Source: Clitopilus passeckerianus (taxonomy: Eukaryota; Basidiomycota; Agaricomycetes; Agaricales; Entolomataceae). From it: a DNA stretch of 64,000 nucleotides. The translations under genes and the position numbers were made by a program. The notes below the pieces were generated by a model, which was not told the origin of the DNA, searched no databases, and was given only the letters and a program-made list of their open reading frames with translations. Location of the stretch: assembly GCA_944990035.1 (NCBI GenBank), contig CALYLX010000018.1, positions 25,000 to 88,999 on the forward strand, read 5' to 3'. Positions 44,298 through 58,600 of the stretch are shown piece after piece. Positions within the stretch are counted from its first letter, which is position 1. Every line of letters starts with the position of its first letter.

Positions 44298-47200
44298 ATG
44301 GCGACCAACATGCGTGGACTCACGCAAGTAAGCAATCAAGGCCCTCGTGCTCACGACATATCCTAATGGCTCACTACAACATCTAGTTTATTGCGGATAT
44401 TCGAGGTGCGCGTGTCAGGGACCTCGAGGAGAAGAGGATCAATAAAGAGATGGCCAATATACGGAAGAAATTTAAAGGTGCGTTGGATGTTATTTGAAAT
44501 AGACATACATCTGAACGCCATTTAGATGGTAACCTGGATGGGTACCAGAAGAAGAAGTTGGTCTCTTGGCTCTTCCATGATGCACAGTACAATTGTTGAT
44601 ACTTTTTCCTAGGTATGTTGCGAAGATCATATTCACATATATTCTTGGCTACAAGGTGGACATCGGCCATATGGAAGCCGTAAACCTTATCTCCAGTGCA
44701 AAGTATAGCGAAAAGCAGATTGTATGTCCCTCTCCGTATGCACGACCTAATGCTGAATGCCTCCTGTAGGGCTATCTCGCTGTCACTTTGCTGATGCACG
44801 AGAATTCTGACTTTCTGCGGCTTGTGGTCAACTCAATACGAAAAGATCTAGACGCGAATAACGAGATTGACAACTGTCTCGCGTTACATGCTATTGCGAA
44901 TGTTGGTGGTAGTGAAATGGCAGAGGCTCTTGTGGAGGATGTCCATCGACTGTTAATATCACCGTACGCGAAGTCAATTGGTACTTGGTGTCAGGTTCTT
45001 ACTTGGCTTTAGGACTTCTCAGACTTTTGTCAAGAAGAAAGCAGCCTTAACCCTACTACGACTCTACCGAAAGCACCCTGAAGTCATTCCGGCTGCTGAA
45101 TGGGCCCTCCGTATAGTGTCTATTATGGATGACCCAGACCTGGTAGGATCTGGTGCTCCTCAAATCTGGTACTCACTCATTTCCTACCTTAGGGAGTCGT
45201 GATTTGCGTGACGAGTCTAGTAATGGCACTAGCCCAGGATAATCTTGACGCTTACGCCGTCTGCTATACCAAAGCAGTGGACCGACTGAACCGCGTTGGT
45301 TTTTTCTGTCCTACATGATCTATGATTGGACTGACTGACCCCAGTCTACTTCAGCTTGTTGTAGGGCACGAGTACAGTGCTACCTACGCCTACTACAAGG
45401 TTCCATCCCCGTGGCTGCAGGTCAAGCTCTTACGACTTTTGCAATACTATGCCCCTTCAGGTATGCGTATTTTGATTTTTCTCTGAGGGAGCTGGGCTAT
45501 AATCACAACACAGAGGATCCCTCTATACGATCCGTCTTACACCAGGTTCTCCAGACCATCATGAACAATTGCGCAGAGCCCACCAGGAACGTTCAGCACA
45601 ATAATGCCCAGCATGCCGTGTTATTTGAAGCCATCGGGCTAGCCATCCATTTGGATAGTGCTTCACCCCTCGTCAATGCCGCTGCAGTTCTCCTTGCCCG
45701 ATTCATTTCTTCGAAAGAAACCAACGTTCGGTACTTGGGACTCGATACAATGGCCCACCTCGCGGCACGAAGTGACTCATTGGAACCCATTAAACGGCAT
45801 CAAAGCACTATCATATTGTCTCTCAAAGATAAAGACATATCGGTGCGGCGTAGAGCTCTGGACCTCCTCTACAGCATGTGCGACACAGACAATTCCGAGG
45901 TCATTGTGGCCGAGCTACTGCGATATCTCCGTGTTGCCGACTACGCTCTTCGAGAAGAGATGGTTCTCAAAATTGCAGTCCTTACGGAAAAATACGCCAC
46001 CTCGTACAAGTGGTATGTCGACACCATCCTTCAGTTGATCAGTGCCGCTGGAGACCACGTTGGGGACGAAGTTTGGTATCGTGTAGTTCAAATAGTCACA
46101 AATACCGAGGACCTGCAAGAGTACGCTGCCAGAGTGGTCTTGGAATACTTGCGTGCGCCGTCTGCTCACGAAAGTCTTGTCAAAGTTGCCGGTATGTGAT
46201 ATCTGTTCAACCAGAAAGGAGCAACGTGTAACATTACACCAGGCTACATCTTGGGGGAATATGGACATCTGATAGCGAACGAGTCCGGCTGCAGTCCAGT
46301 GGAACAATTCCAGCTGCTCCACTCCAAATCCCAATTTTGTGTCGCCTCCACCCGTTCTCTACTACTTTCGACCTACCTTAAATGGGTAAACGTCTTCCCC
46401 GAAATCAAACTCCAGTTGATCAATATCTTCGAGCGATATCGACACGTCCTCGATGCCGAGCTACAGCAGAGGGCTTGCGAATTCTATGCTCTAGCTACTC
46501 GGCCTGACGACGACGAGCTGCTCCAAAATGTATGCGAGGAGATGCCACCATTCCCTCCCAGAGTCAGCACCCTTCTCGGAAGGCTCAACACGAAGCTCGG
46601 AGACACCGAAGACAAACGAACGTGGATTCATGGTGGCAAAGAAGCCAATTTAGAACGGGACGTCATGAAAAAAAAAGAAAAACTGAAGTTGGGCCTACCT
46701 TCAGACCCTGCAAACCAAGGCATTTTGGGGTCGTTGGCCGGCCTGGACTTATCTAGCCCATCAGTGCCAAGGGATGGAATTCCGGAGCCACCTTCAGCGA
46801 CACTTGCTCCAGAGATGCCACGAGTGGCTATGGGTCCGGACGTGGACGCATGGTACGAAAAGCTGACATACAACTCAGAAGGCATTCTCTACGAGGACGA
46901 TCAAATACAAATTGGAATAAAATCAAGATACCAGAGTCATATGGGACAATTGGCTGTTTACCTGGGAAACAAAGTCTCAGCGCCCCTCACTTCGCTCACC
47001 ATGAGGATTTATAACTACGACACTGATGCTCTTTCGGCCACCTTCGCCAAGATACCCCCTACTACAATAGGCGCCGGCTCTCAATCGCAACAGCTTATTC
47101 ATGTCGAATGCAAGAAAATGTTTACAACCCCTCCCGTTTTAGGCATTTCATACTTAGCGGGCGCCCACCAAACCATCTCGCTTCAACTGCCAATCGTAGT

Positions 47201-47631
47201 CTCCAAATTCTTCGAGCATGTCAAGCTCGGTCAGACCGAATTCTTTGAAAGGTGGAAACTAATAGGCGGGCCACCTCGAGAAGATCAATCGATCTTCCCC
47301 ATTACGGTGGATAGCGGCGGACAGCTAAACCTCGCTAGACACAAGGAGGTTCTCTCCGGGCACCGGCTCAGCGTACTTGACGGTATTGACCCCAACCCAA
47401 GCAATCTAGTGGCTGCCGGTGTCTTGCATATGTCTATTGAAGGGAAGGTGGGCTGTCTTCTACGAGTGGAACCTAATCGAGAGGCGAAGGTAGGCGAACA
47501 AATAATCCATCCATAAATTAAAATTAACACTAATGAAACAACAGCTTTGCCGTTTGACAGTGAGAAGTACATCCGAGGCAGTCGCAGCAGAGGTCCAAAA
47601 GTTAGTACAGCGACCGTTGAAAGCAAAGTGA
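44298..47631 (+). CDS. AP-2 complex subunit alpha
   Basis: Large adaptin of the clathrin adaptor that works in endocytosis at the plasma membrane. ATG at 44298 ([10 protein letters not shown]), then [20 protein letters not shown], the alpha-adaptin N-terminus. The trunk includes [76 protein letters not shown] and [20 protein letters not shown]. After a Pro/Ser linker comes the ear ([20 protein letters not shown]; a C-terminal platform with [14 protein letters not shown]). The last exon reads [20 protein letters not shown] with TGA at 47629-47631. About ten introns. The full adaptin is present with no break. Confidence 0.95.
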
Positions 47632-47683
47632 TAGCGTCTAGCTACATAGATCCTACATATTTACTAATGTCATACCATCTTTA

Positions 47684-50600
47684 CTATCTACGCAAAATTC
47701 CTTTCAGGAATTTATTACGCCCTTTCTTGCCCTCATCCAAGGGAGATGAGACCTGGGCTTGCAGTTCAGCCCGGTTCTCTACTGTATGCTTGGGTATTGA
47801 ATCTGTGGAAGGGGATGTGAGGTGGCGTTTCGGCCTAGATCCGGACCTTTCATGTATGTCTGTTGTGGGCACCAGCATCTTTGAATTCGATGCAGATACA
47901 TGTTCACTGAACAAGCGGCGTTGCATGGAACTGCCATCAGATTGGGAAGGCGAGGGAGCCGTCGATGGACGGGTAAGTTTGGGACGTCTGGGCTGCCGGC
48001 CCGCAGGGTCGTTGGCAGATGGCCTTGCCGTCTGTTTTGCTGCCTGAGCATGCAGATCTTGTTGCCGGCTCAGAGACACCTCCGAAGCCAACTGGCTTAC
48101 CCTGCGAAGGGCATTCTCTTCTATTTTCTTGCAGTTATCTTCGAGCTCCTCCCACGCAGCTCGTGAGCCATTGCTCTGATAAAGCCGATTTTGCTGCTCT
48201 CTGTGGTGACGAACGACGGCGGTTGTGATCAACGCTAGATGTTTGGGTATGTCAAGGAGATATGGCAGTGCTGGGACAGACTCGCGATCGAGGAGAGGCA
48301 TGGCTGCTGTACGCATTCGGATGTGGTTGGCGATGGGTAGGCGCAAGTGCATTTCAGAAGCTCCGTGGAGTGGAAGGTCGTTATCGCCTGTAGGTGTTGA
48401 AACGGCCATGATGTAGTCGACCATCCCTGCGCTGTTGTCACGAATGAAATTGTTTACGCCAGACATAAAGTCTTCCTTTGGAGCAGAGCCCTATCAATCC
48501 CGAGGCCTGATAAGTTAGGTGTCGAATCTCGGGAGAAAAGGCTTACGGTGTTGAAATTCGCCAATCTCTGGATAACTTTGGCGATAAGCGTAAGACTTCG
48601 CTGTACGGCAGGTATTGGAAGTCCTATGCGCTGCTCAGATGGCGTCAAACAGAAGTACAGCAATTAACACACCCGGGCAGAGTTTGAAGAGATGTGGGTG
48701 GAGAATCCCAGGTACTATGAATCGAAGGAAGCAGAAGGCAGAAACAGCCTGCTTAGGAAGATCCTGGTTCACATTCTGGGCTGGTGAGGCGGCTCTGTAA
48801 CGCTCCTCAACCAGTGACCTGATCTTCTTGAACAACTGGCGCATCTCCCTGACGACGATGTTAGCCTATCTCTTTCTCCCATGAAATATAATATTACCTA
48901 GGGCATTGTGACCGGGTCTTATATATATGGTTCCAGATTTCCCTACACCAATGCACTAGCTGATCAACACTCCTGTCGTACTCCTTTCCTGCCTTGTTGC
49001 TTCGAGCAGGGTCGACCTCAATGGCAACCTTCTCCAGACACAGCTGGCGGATGACAGGGCCGATGCTGGCTTCGAGGAATGCTTTCCCGTACCAGTTCAT
49101 GCATAGTTCCATGACCTTGGTAAAATTAGTGTTTCCTCGAAATAGAGTTTGATGAGCTGTGGGAGGGGTAAGGTTGCTGGTTGAAGTCGATATTATTGAG
49201 TATCGGACGTACAGGAGGCTGCCTCGACTTCACGGGCTGCAAGTTGACCAACTTCTTCTACTACTGCTCTTCGTGCGATAGCGAGGTAAACGAGGTGGGG
49301 GGAGATTGACTTGAGCTTGGGACGTGTCTCAAAGTCGTTCATCCAGTCCAGAAGGTTACAGGATGTCAAGGTCTGAGACTTTACATTGAACCAGGATACA
49401 GAGTGAAGAAACCGTGATTACTCACAGTTAGAACATCGGTATACACTACATTGGGAAGAATGATTTCTCTGTAAACGATCTTTGATCAGTGGACCCATTC
49501 GCCACGAGAACGATAAAACTCACTCGTCTACACGAAGATGTAATCTGACCTCGCCAACTTGGATATCACTGGCCGCTACACCAGCCCGCAACACCGGAAA
49601 CCATCCATCCACAGTTTCGCCCCTCCTGAAGTTACCCAGCGCAATCTTGACAGAACCAGTATGCACGGGCCGAGTAAGTTTCTTGTCGCGCCACATCATG
49701 ATTTCCAAGGACTCGAACGGTGGAAGATCCGAGAAGGTGAATGTTTCATGCCAATCGAAGCTCCCACTGCCTTTCTGCTCCGTCGTCACCCCAAACACGA
49801 TTGCATTGATATGAACTTCACAGAAGACGCTTTGGTCACCTTGGTCACCTTCGTCTCCATCACCGTTGGCGCCATTCTCTATCATACCGCGCAGGTTACC
49901 CAGGCCACGCCCCTGGATGATAGATAGTTCGACTTGACGCCACATTCGATAGGATCCACCTTCCTTGGGGAAGAACCAGCGGCCGTAGATTTCAGGAATT
50001 GCGTAGGAACGAAGGAGGGAGAACCATGATTGGCAAATGTCGATGTTGGCAAACTGGATGTATATTGGTTCATCGACTTGATTGGAGACCCATCGCTGGG
50101 CGCTGAGAACATTTAATGAATTTGGACGACTGAGAGGGGTGACGACGCGTACGGGACTGCGTAGATTCCAATGCACGATTTGCGGAAGAATAGGGAGGTG
50201 TCTGCGTGCCTGATATCCGTCTGGTGTAACAGATGAACGTAGATGGTCTGGTATAGAATAGTTTCCTAGGAAAATTGTGAGCATGGCGGTTGCAGAGTTC
50301 ACAGAAAGACGAACATCGACATAGATATTCATTAGACATCGGTCTCCTTCCTCTGTCAACTTGCAAAGGGCTGATCGCCATTGACCTGAGCCATACGAGC
50401 CCTTGGTGAGCGTGAGCCAACTTGATTTCTCTAAGCCACCAGTACCTCAGAATGTTAGAATGTTATAAAAATTGGCGAGATTTACCCCTCAATTTCCTGG
50501 AATCTTCTGCAATGCTACCGGATTGTTTTTCGGGTTTCTTGCTGCGTGTGTTTACCGGCTTGACAAAAAAAATGAGATAACAGGGACTCGAACCCGGGAA

Positions 50601-50718
50601 CTCTTGACAACACCTTTTTCAAAGAACCGGCTGAGGCATTGGGTATATAAACCTCCGCAGAAACAAGAAACTCCGGACTTTCTGGGATACTTTGAGGGGA
50701 ATTCCAATCCTCAGTCAT
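47684..50718 (-). CDS. Ras GTPase-activating protein with PH and C2 domains (BUD2-like)
   Basis: Speeds GTP hydrolysis by a Ras or Rsr1/Rap-type GTPase. ATG at 50718 (MTEDWNSPQSIPESPEF). Two short introns lead into a PH-like domain (KSSWLTLTKGSYGSGQWRSA). Next is a C2 domain (VELSIIQGRGLGNL; FDWHETFTFSDLP; LEIMMWRDKKL; near 49900-49600). The RasGAP domain has the arginine finger LFRGNTNFTKVMELCMNWYG (about 49145-49090) and FLRFIVPGILHPHLF (about 48730), then LTLIAKVIQRLANFNT. The C-terminal 260 residues are disordered and basic, ending NKFLKGILRR. The domain order is that of yeast Bud2/Cla2, but synGAP-type proteins share it. Catalytic residues are intact. It is tail to tail with AP-2 alpha, 52 bp apart. 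Confidence 0.88.
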
Positions 50719-51070
50719 GCAGGATCGTGGTGATTAAGGTTGAAAGGGTTCACACTGCTCTCTGTGGCGATGCCTCATTTGGACAAAAAAGTAAATATAG
50801 TAACCCCTGACTTGCATGGTCGCTGTCTCCCGTAAATCCCTGAGCTTATGGACGTCTTTGAACCGACAATCCCTTGGAATAATCATGGATGACTGTTCTA
50901 CGTATCCGATTCCGAGGACCGACTCCCGAGATGCAGCATCGGGGTATTCGTTGCAAATCACATGGTTTCCCTGTCACAAAACCATGTGACATCGGTTGTT
51001 ATTAAAATTGATTCCAAAGTTCTGACCTGGCAGTTCTTCTACGGTTTCTTTACGCTCCCTTCAACGTCCC
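50719..51070. other. divergent promoter region of the RasGAP and ELO genes
   Basis: 352 bp between ATGs facing away from each other. A minus-strand open frame (50734-50961) has no family features. No other gene seen. Confidence 0.45.
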
Positions 51071-52256
51071 ATGGCTCCTTTCGCTGATTTCTTGTTGGCC
51101 ACCATACCATACAGGCTTCCGCAACATCTGTACTCTTATGTCAAAGGACAGACCCCTCTGTCGACCAACAATGTCGTAATTAGCACGCTGGTCGCATACC
51201 TTGCTGTCATCTTCGGTATCAAGGCTGTCATGACCAACCAGAAGCCATTCAAGCTCACTGGCCTCTTCCAACTCCACAATGTCATCCTGAGCTCTGGCAG
51301 TCTTCTTCTGTTGGTCCTCATGCTGGAAGAAATTCTACCAACCGCATGGAATCATGGTATTTTCTACGCCCTATGCCATGAAGGAGCATGGACGCCTGTG
51401 AGTACTTTCCCGCCCTTCATAAATCCTTCAATTTCTCAATTACGAGTCTCCAGAGGATGGAATTCTATTATATGATCAACTACTACTTTAAATACCTCGA
51501 GCTACTCGATACTGTTTTCCTCGCTCTCAAGAAGAAGCCCATGCGTAAGTCCTCCTTTCGACGTGTCGAACGCGTTCTTTTCTGACCTACGACGCGACTG
51601 TAGAATTCCTTCACGTCTTCCATCACTCTGCCACTGCTCTCCTATGCTACTCTCAGCTTGAGGGTCGCACCAGCATCGTAAGCCAATCAGATGCTTAGAA
51701 TTACTCCGTTCTGACCGCATGTCTAGTCCTGGGCTGTGATCACGCTCAACCTCCTTGTCCATGTCATTATGTGTAGGTGCCCACTGTCATCTCGGCCCAT
51801 CTTTCTCTAAATGTAACTGCAGATTACTACTACTACGCGACTGCTGGTGGTGCCAAGATCTGGTGGAAAAAGTACCTCACCTCAATGCAAATCACTCAAT
51901 TCGTCATTGATCTGTTCCTGGTCTATATTGGCAGTAAGTTATACAGAGTTTGCATCAAGCACCCGCTTCTCACCGACGCTTTTCAGCCTACTCTCATTTC
52001 GCTGCCACCCACTACCAGCACCTCCCCCACATTGGCAATTGTGCTGGCAGTGAAGAGGCTGCTCTCTTCGGCTGCGGTCTGTTGACTAGCTACCTCGGTT
52101 TGTTCATCAACTTCTACTTCCAAACCTACAAGAAGCCTGCCAACAAACCAAAGACCAACGGCTCAGCTCATCTCAACGGAAACGGAGTGTATGTGTTCAT
52201 GCTTCGCCCTGCTCTTGCATAAAGCTAATCATACCCTCAGTCACAAGTCGGATTAG
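51071..52256 (+). CDS. ELO-family fatty acid elongase
   Basis: 3-ketoacyl-CoA synthase of the ER that elongates long-chain or very-long-chain fatty acids. ATG at 51071 ([16 protein letters not shown]). Family blocks: [50 protein letters not shown], the catalytic HVFHH box (near 51615) and [19 protein letters not shown]. The C-terminus reads [19 protein letters not shown] and ends HKSD after a last intron; TAG at 52254-52256. Introns lie near 51400, 51545, 51680, 51770 and 51935, and at about 52189-52240. About 310 residues and seven helices expected. Substrate length (Elo1, Elo2 or Elo3 type) cannot be told from sequence by eye. Confidence 0.93.
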
Positions 52257-52623
52257 AGACGTTATTGGGACTTCTTTTTGGGCGTTCATGGGACATATAC
52301 CCTCGAAATCTAAATACTGATGCTATACTAATATATTCTGCATAGAGGATTGCACACAAAAATCTTGAGATACTACCATCCGCTCGTGTAGCTCGTAATT
52401 TATGTATCCCTTGTAGTTCATCCCCCATAGTACTAGATGCATGAATACAGAATTTCATGGATGCCCTTCGCGTTGCTGGAGTTGACCGCTTAACAGACTG
52501 ATTGCTTACGTATGCCATAATGACGTGAGTCGCCCTGGAGTGTCAATGTCAAGCATCAAGACTCAACGCATTGCATGACCCAACGTACATCTTGAATTCT
52601 AACTTATACACTCATCCTTTCCA
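52257..52623. other. intergenic region between ELO gene and VPS13
   Basis: 367 bp, head-to-tail spacing: 3' UTR of the elongase gene and promoter of VPS13. No coding signature. Confidence 0.5.
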
Positions 52624-55600
52624 ATGTGGTGGCTCGACCCAGGAAAGGAGGTCTTGAACGTCGTGAGTAGTACTCATGACAGCGGAGGCTTGTACTAAGC
52701 CATCCTTCAAGCTATTCAACAGGATACTTGCACCCTATGTGGAGAATCTGGACTTGAACCAGGTCAATTATGGAATCGGACAAGGTCTGTGCCTCAGCAT
52801 ATCTCCATATATTTTGGGTATTCAAGTGCCGTTGCATAGGGCAATTGACTCTGAGATCTCTAAGGCTCAAGAAAGGCGCTTTAGACAAGTTTCGGCTACC
52901 GATCGATGTTTTGGAGGGTGCGTTCGTTCTAGCTCCCAACAATACTCTCGAATTCATAGTCGAATCGTATCCCAGGTCATCTTGGAAAGTTCTCTCTCTC
53001 CTTGCACTGGCTCAATCTCGGGAACCAGCCCGTGGAGATCCTCGTTGAGGATGTATATCTACTCGTCGTTCCTTCCAGTCACAACCAACAAGATCCGGAA
53101 GAGGAAGAAGAGAGGGCCCAGGCAATCAAGAGGGAAAGATTGGAGAACGCAGAGCTATTGCATCTTCGCGGCGAAGCGGAGAAGTCTGGCGATCAGCAGC
53201 CTCAAGGCTTCTGGGAATCTCTACTCGCAAAGGTTGTAAATAATTTGCAGATCTCTGTAAAGAACATACACATACGCTATGAAGATAAGTATAGCGTGCC
53301 TAAAGTGAGTTACTCCAATCTTCCGCGCAATACCACGCTGACCCCAGACATATTAATAGCATCCGTTTGTGGCAGGAATTACCCTGAAAGGCTTTACTGC
53401 GGTTTCTGTAAACGACAATTGGGAGGCGGCGTTTATCGAGAGTACCGCTGGAACCATTCATAAGGTGAGTTTATCGTGTTTTTGGCGCCGAGAAATTTGT
53501 TTAATTCTTGCTCAAAAGCTCGCGAAATTACAATCCCTTGCCATCTATTTTGACACTGATGTCAAGAAGCTCGAATCTAGCAAGAAAGAATCAATATTCC
53601 ACGCTGTACGGAAATCGCTTTCCCTACCAATCTTCTCCAAGTTTACCAACCTTTCAGAATGCTACCAAAGAAGCCAAGGAGGCGGCTCACTCTGAGACAA
53701 ACCACCAATATATCCTCAATCCAGTCTCCGGTGAAGGCAGAATAAACCTCAATCGCAAAGCCGATCCTAAAACCCCACGATTCGAGGTTCAGCTGTTCCT
53801 CGATACCATCGGCGTTGCAGTTGACGACAACCAATATCGAGATACCATCCTTCTTCTTGACGCCTATCATGTATACATGCGGAAGCAACAGGTTGCCCCC
53901 TCTATCTTCATAGTGGTTACTTACAAATACTGATTAACACGTTAAAGTACCGAAAATTCTGGGTTCAAGACGAAAACAATAACACAGCGAAGTCGCGCCT
54001 AGTCTTTGCTTGTAATGCGGTTTTGGGAAGTGTTAGGGAGCGTCGGAAACAGTGGACCTGGCCCTACTTTGAGGAACGTCGCAACGATAGAAACAGATAT
54101 ATCGAGTTGTTCGAGCGCAAGGCGATCGGCAACCTCTCTCCAAGCGTAAGCGTGGTCTTATATGGGCTAAAAGTTGAATACTCACCAAAAACCATAGGAC
54201 TCTCATGACATCGAGAAGCTAGAACGAAAGCTCTCTTACGAGGACATTCGCTTCTATCGATCAATCGCCAGGTCGCGTCTGCGAAAGGACGAAGCTCTCC
54301 GGAAACGCCTGGAAGCAGAGCAAGCGCCGCCTGAGCCTGCCAAGCAAAGTTGGTCCAGTTGGCTATGGGGATCTTCCGAGGCCAACAAGAAGAAAGATGA
54401 AAACGTTTTCAATCACCCAATGACTGAAGATCAGAAGAAGGAATTGTACGATGTCATTGATTATGACGAGCGAAACGCTATAGCCGCATCGTTTGAAGCA
54501 CCCCGCGATGCCGTCAAGGCCCTCTTCAGCCTCCAGCTCAACCAGGGCATATTCGCCCTGAAAACAAGCCCCCATAACAATCCACAAGAGCTCACCTCGA
54601 TGTCATTCCAAGATTTCCACGCGAGCTTCCTTCAAAGAGCCGAGAACTTTGAAGCCTCCATGGCGTTGGGTGATTTTGCCATTCGGGATGGCATCGTGAA
54701 GAATACCCTACATACGAAGATTGTTTCCGTCAAGCATAGGGAGGCGCCCATTGGATCTAATGACAGCGTCGAGCAAGACGATGAACCATTCTTCTATGCC
54801 AACTTTGAGAAGAATCCCTTGGACGAGCGTGCTGACAGTGCGCTTACCGTGAAGATGCGACGAGTACAGGTCGTCTACCACAGGGGCTATGTTGAGGCCA
54901 TCTACAAGTTCTTCCAGGCTCCGGCCAGCCACCTAGAATCTGTTGAGGCGCTTTTGGTACGTTTACGTTATCCTCTTCGATGCACTCTCGCCAATCTTTT
55001 GCATAGAGTGCAGCAAGCGAGACGTTCGAGGGCTTTCGCAAGGAGACAAGAGCTGGGCTGGAACACGCCCTGCAGACACATAAGACGATTGATGTTCGCA
55101 TGGACCTCAATGCTCCCGTCATTATCATTCCGGAAGAGTAAGGTCTATTTCACCGGCACCGAACAACAGCCTCATCAACCAAACAGCGTCACTTCGACCA
55201 ACTGCAAGCATTTGATCGTCGATGCAGGTCATATATCGATTGAGAGCGATCTCGCAAAGAAGGATACCCTGCGCGAAATACAGATGAAACGGAAGAAGGA
55301 GTATAGCGAGAACGATTACCGCCAGCTCGAGTCTCTCATGTACGACAAGTTTTCCCTCAAACTTGCTGCAGCACAGGTAGTATTCCCGCTATCGTTAAAG
55401 TATCTTGAAGAATGGCTCATCTCAGCATTTAGTTTGTTCTCGGCAGCGACCTCAATGCATGTCTGGATGCCCTGCTCCCAGATTCAGAGGACAATCTTCA
55501 TTTGCTAGAGCGAATCAATATTGATCTTCGGGTGCATAGCTCAATCGTACCGTCGGTTGTCGATCTCCCCAGGATCAAAGTTGCTGGGAAATTACCGCTC

Positions 55601-58600
55601 TTGCAGCTCAACTTCTCAGATACAAAGTACAAGTCTCTGATGAGGCTCATTGATGCCAGTATACCGAAATTCGGGGATGATCAGCCTGCAGAGCGACCAA
55701 TGGTGGTTAACCCAGATACCAAGTCATTCCAGCTTTCAACTGGCTTTTTCTCCAGCGGAGGCAAGGAGTATAATGTCGAAGATCATGAAGACATGAATGA
55801 AGACGGAGAGGATGGAGATGAGGCATTTTTTGAAGCCGATGAAGGAACTAAAGAGGTAAAATTTTCCGGGGAGCACAGTTATCAGCGTAGCTTACAATCG
55901 CTCCAGGGCCCGGACAGCCGGCAGCACAAGTTTGATCTATCCTTCGAGGTTGACGAGCTTCGAGCATCGGTCTCGAGATCGAGTCCTGGTGGAGAGGAAA
56001 AGCCTTTGGGGGATCTTGTTTTGCGAAGATTCGCACTTCAATTTGTGCTTGCCGAGTTTGACATGACTGTTGACGTCGACCTGCGGTAAGTGTGTACATA
56101 GGTACCTCTCGAATACTTAACTGACTGATCACCAGGTCGCTTGCTTTGGACTTGGTTCAGCCAGGCGCCAAACCTCTGAGGTTCATATCTTCAGTTGAGG
56201 AGCAGGACAATTCTTCGGAGGATCTGCTTATAGTTCACTACGCGCGCGTTCAGCGGAATGCGCCAAACTTCAACTCCAAGTATAATGGCTTCGATCAGAC
56301 TGTTGAAGTCAAGCTTTCGACATTTATCTTCACCGCCTTACCAGAGCCCATAATTTCCCTCTATGATTTCGTTATGACAACCTTTGTACCCTCGAACAAT
56401 GCCCCGGCAACAAATCAAACCGTAATACAAGACGACAACGACGCCAGTGGTACACAATTGGTTCAATCCGACCAGTCTGGGAGCAAAATACGCGTACAGG
56501 TCGAGCTTGCCAGTGTACAAGGTATGTCCTTGGCAACCTGTAGCCTGTCAGTGACTGACTTGTGATATTGAATACTTGTTAAGTGCGACTTATATACGGG
56601 AGCGAACCCTTGGCTACTCTTTGCCTAAGTACAGCGACTGTCTCCGTCTTCCTCTCAAAAACTCTTCGAGTAGTAGGAAGCCTTGGGAACCTTGCTCTGA
56701 CTAACGACATGGAGTCACAGCACATTCTTCCCGCCTTCAATAACATTCTCTCTATCGAGGGTGAAGAGCTTGCTGAATTCAGATACCAGGCCTTCGACCC
56801 CGAGGGAGAAGGCTACAATGGAATCAAATCTTCTATCTTCCTGCATACAGCGTCCCTCAAGTTACATTTCCTCGCAGAGCCGATGCGCGAGATTCTCATC
56901 TTCATGTCAAAGCTTGCGAAACTGAAAGGCCTATACGACGCCGCGACGCATGCCGCAGTGCAGACGGCATCCAATGTTGATGTTGGGGGGATGCAATTTG
57001 ATATAGCCGTCAAAACACCCATCCTGGTCTATCCCAGGAACCCAACTCGATCTCGAGATACATTGGTCATGCAGCTTGGCGAAATCAACGTCAAAAACTA
57101 TCTTCAGGAGAGCGAGAATACAACGTCAGGAACCCTCAACGGGATACAGCTTGTTTCCACAACGTATGTACACGACCAGCCTGCATCACTCAAGATGATC
57201 GAGAACATCAACATCAACGTGGATTTAATCCAAAAGCTGGCAGTCTCTCGACCGGATAAAACACCGTCCCAGCCCGATACGCAGGTACAAACTGTTGATC
57301 TCGTAAGTGGACTTTGCTAATACCTCAGGCCTACAGGTCTCAGTGTCTATCTCCGATATCAAACTCCACCTGACGCAAGTCCAATACACCATCCTACTGG
57401 CGCTTGCTTCATCCGTATCATCTGTTCTCGTCAGCGCTCAAAGCGGAGCTAGCCAGTACGATCCGTCCCAGTCCAACCTTACGCCACTGCCTCTGAAGAC
57501 CACCCCAACGGACCATGCCCAGCCCACTATTGCAAACACTGAGGCCATTTCCACTCGGACTTCCTTGGATCTCATTGTCACGGTCAACACGATCAGCTTA
57601 CATCTCTACGACAAATTTGCAAACTCCAAGGATGCCCTCAGCGAACACGGAATTGCGAAGTTCGCACTCGTTGATAATTCACTCCGCCTTAAGACCCTAA
57701 AGGACGGTTCCACCGAGGCACAGTTAATATTGCGATCTTTCACCGTTTCAAATACTCGTCCTGGCAGCACCAAGTTCCGCGAAATTGTCCCGTCAGCTCA
57801 ACATGATCGAAACCAGTTCATGGTCCTGTATACGATTCCACCAAGCTCTGAAGTACCTTCCGTAGCAGTAGTCACTATTGACGCACCTCAAGTCATCTTC
57901 GCGATAGATCCATTGATTGCATTGATTGACTTCTTCTCGCCCAAAGAAGCGGCAAATCAAGGTGGCCCCCATGAATATCAACAGTCTCTGGCAGCTTCTG
58001 CCAAAGAAGACCAGGCAACGGCTCAGTCAGCTTACCGCTTGAATTTCCGGCTAGAACTCCATGAACTGTGTGTCAGTGTTTTGGAGAATGATTCCAATCC
58101 CGATACACATTGCATCAAGCTCTCTGTGCACCATCTCCTCATCTCACAACAAGTTAGTTCTTTATTCTCATTATGCTAATTCTGGGCCTTACTTTCCCCC
58201 AGGCCGTCCTAACTATGTCAGTGGAGCGCCTTGGAATGTCCCTGATGCGCCTTGGGAAGCTTCCAGAGAGTGTTCGGTTCTTGGATGACGTTGATTTGAC
58301 ACTGTCTCTCAAAAGCTCCACATCTGCAACGCAACAGTTTTCCTTCATCGAGGCCCTTTTGAAACCAGTTGTCTTCCGCGCTTCTTATGGAGACATTACG
58401 CTCATCTCTTCAATTGTTCAAAGGGCTATCAAGTCCTATGGACAACTTGGATACTCCGACCCTCCTTCTAAATCAGCAGGTGTGCAATTGTCTACCGAAG
58501 TGGATCGAACCAGTAGGGTCAGGGCATCTCGTACTTCTGGAAGCGCCAAAGTGTCGCTTTCAAAAGAGCAGGTCGGCTACCCGTTTATTCCTTTGGTACA

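Noticed and set aside
50573..50650. tRNA-like 3' half on the minus strand (GGGTTCGAGTCCC followed by a run of eight T)
   Set aside because: No partner for the acceptor stem, poor T-stem and anticodon pairing, and the bases are coding: they read VPGFESLLSHFF in the first exon of the RasGAP, which splices cleanly to the PH domain.
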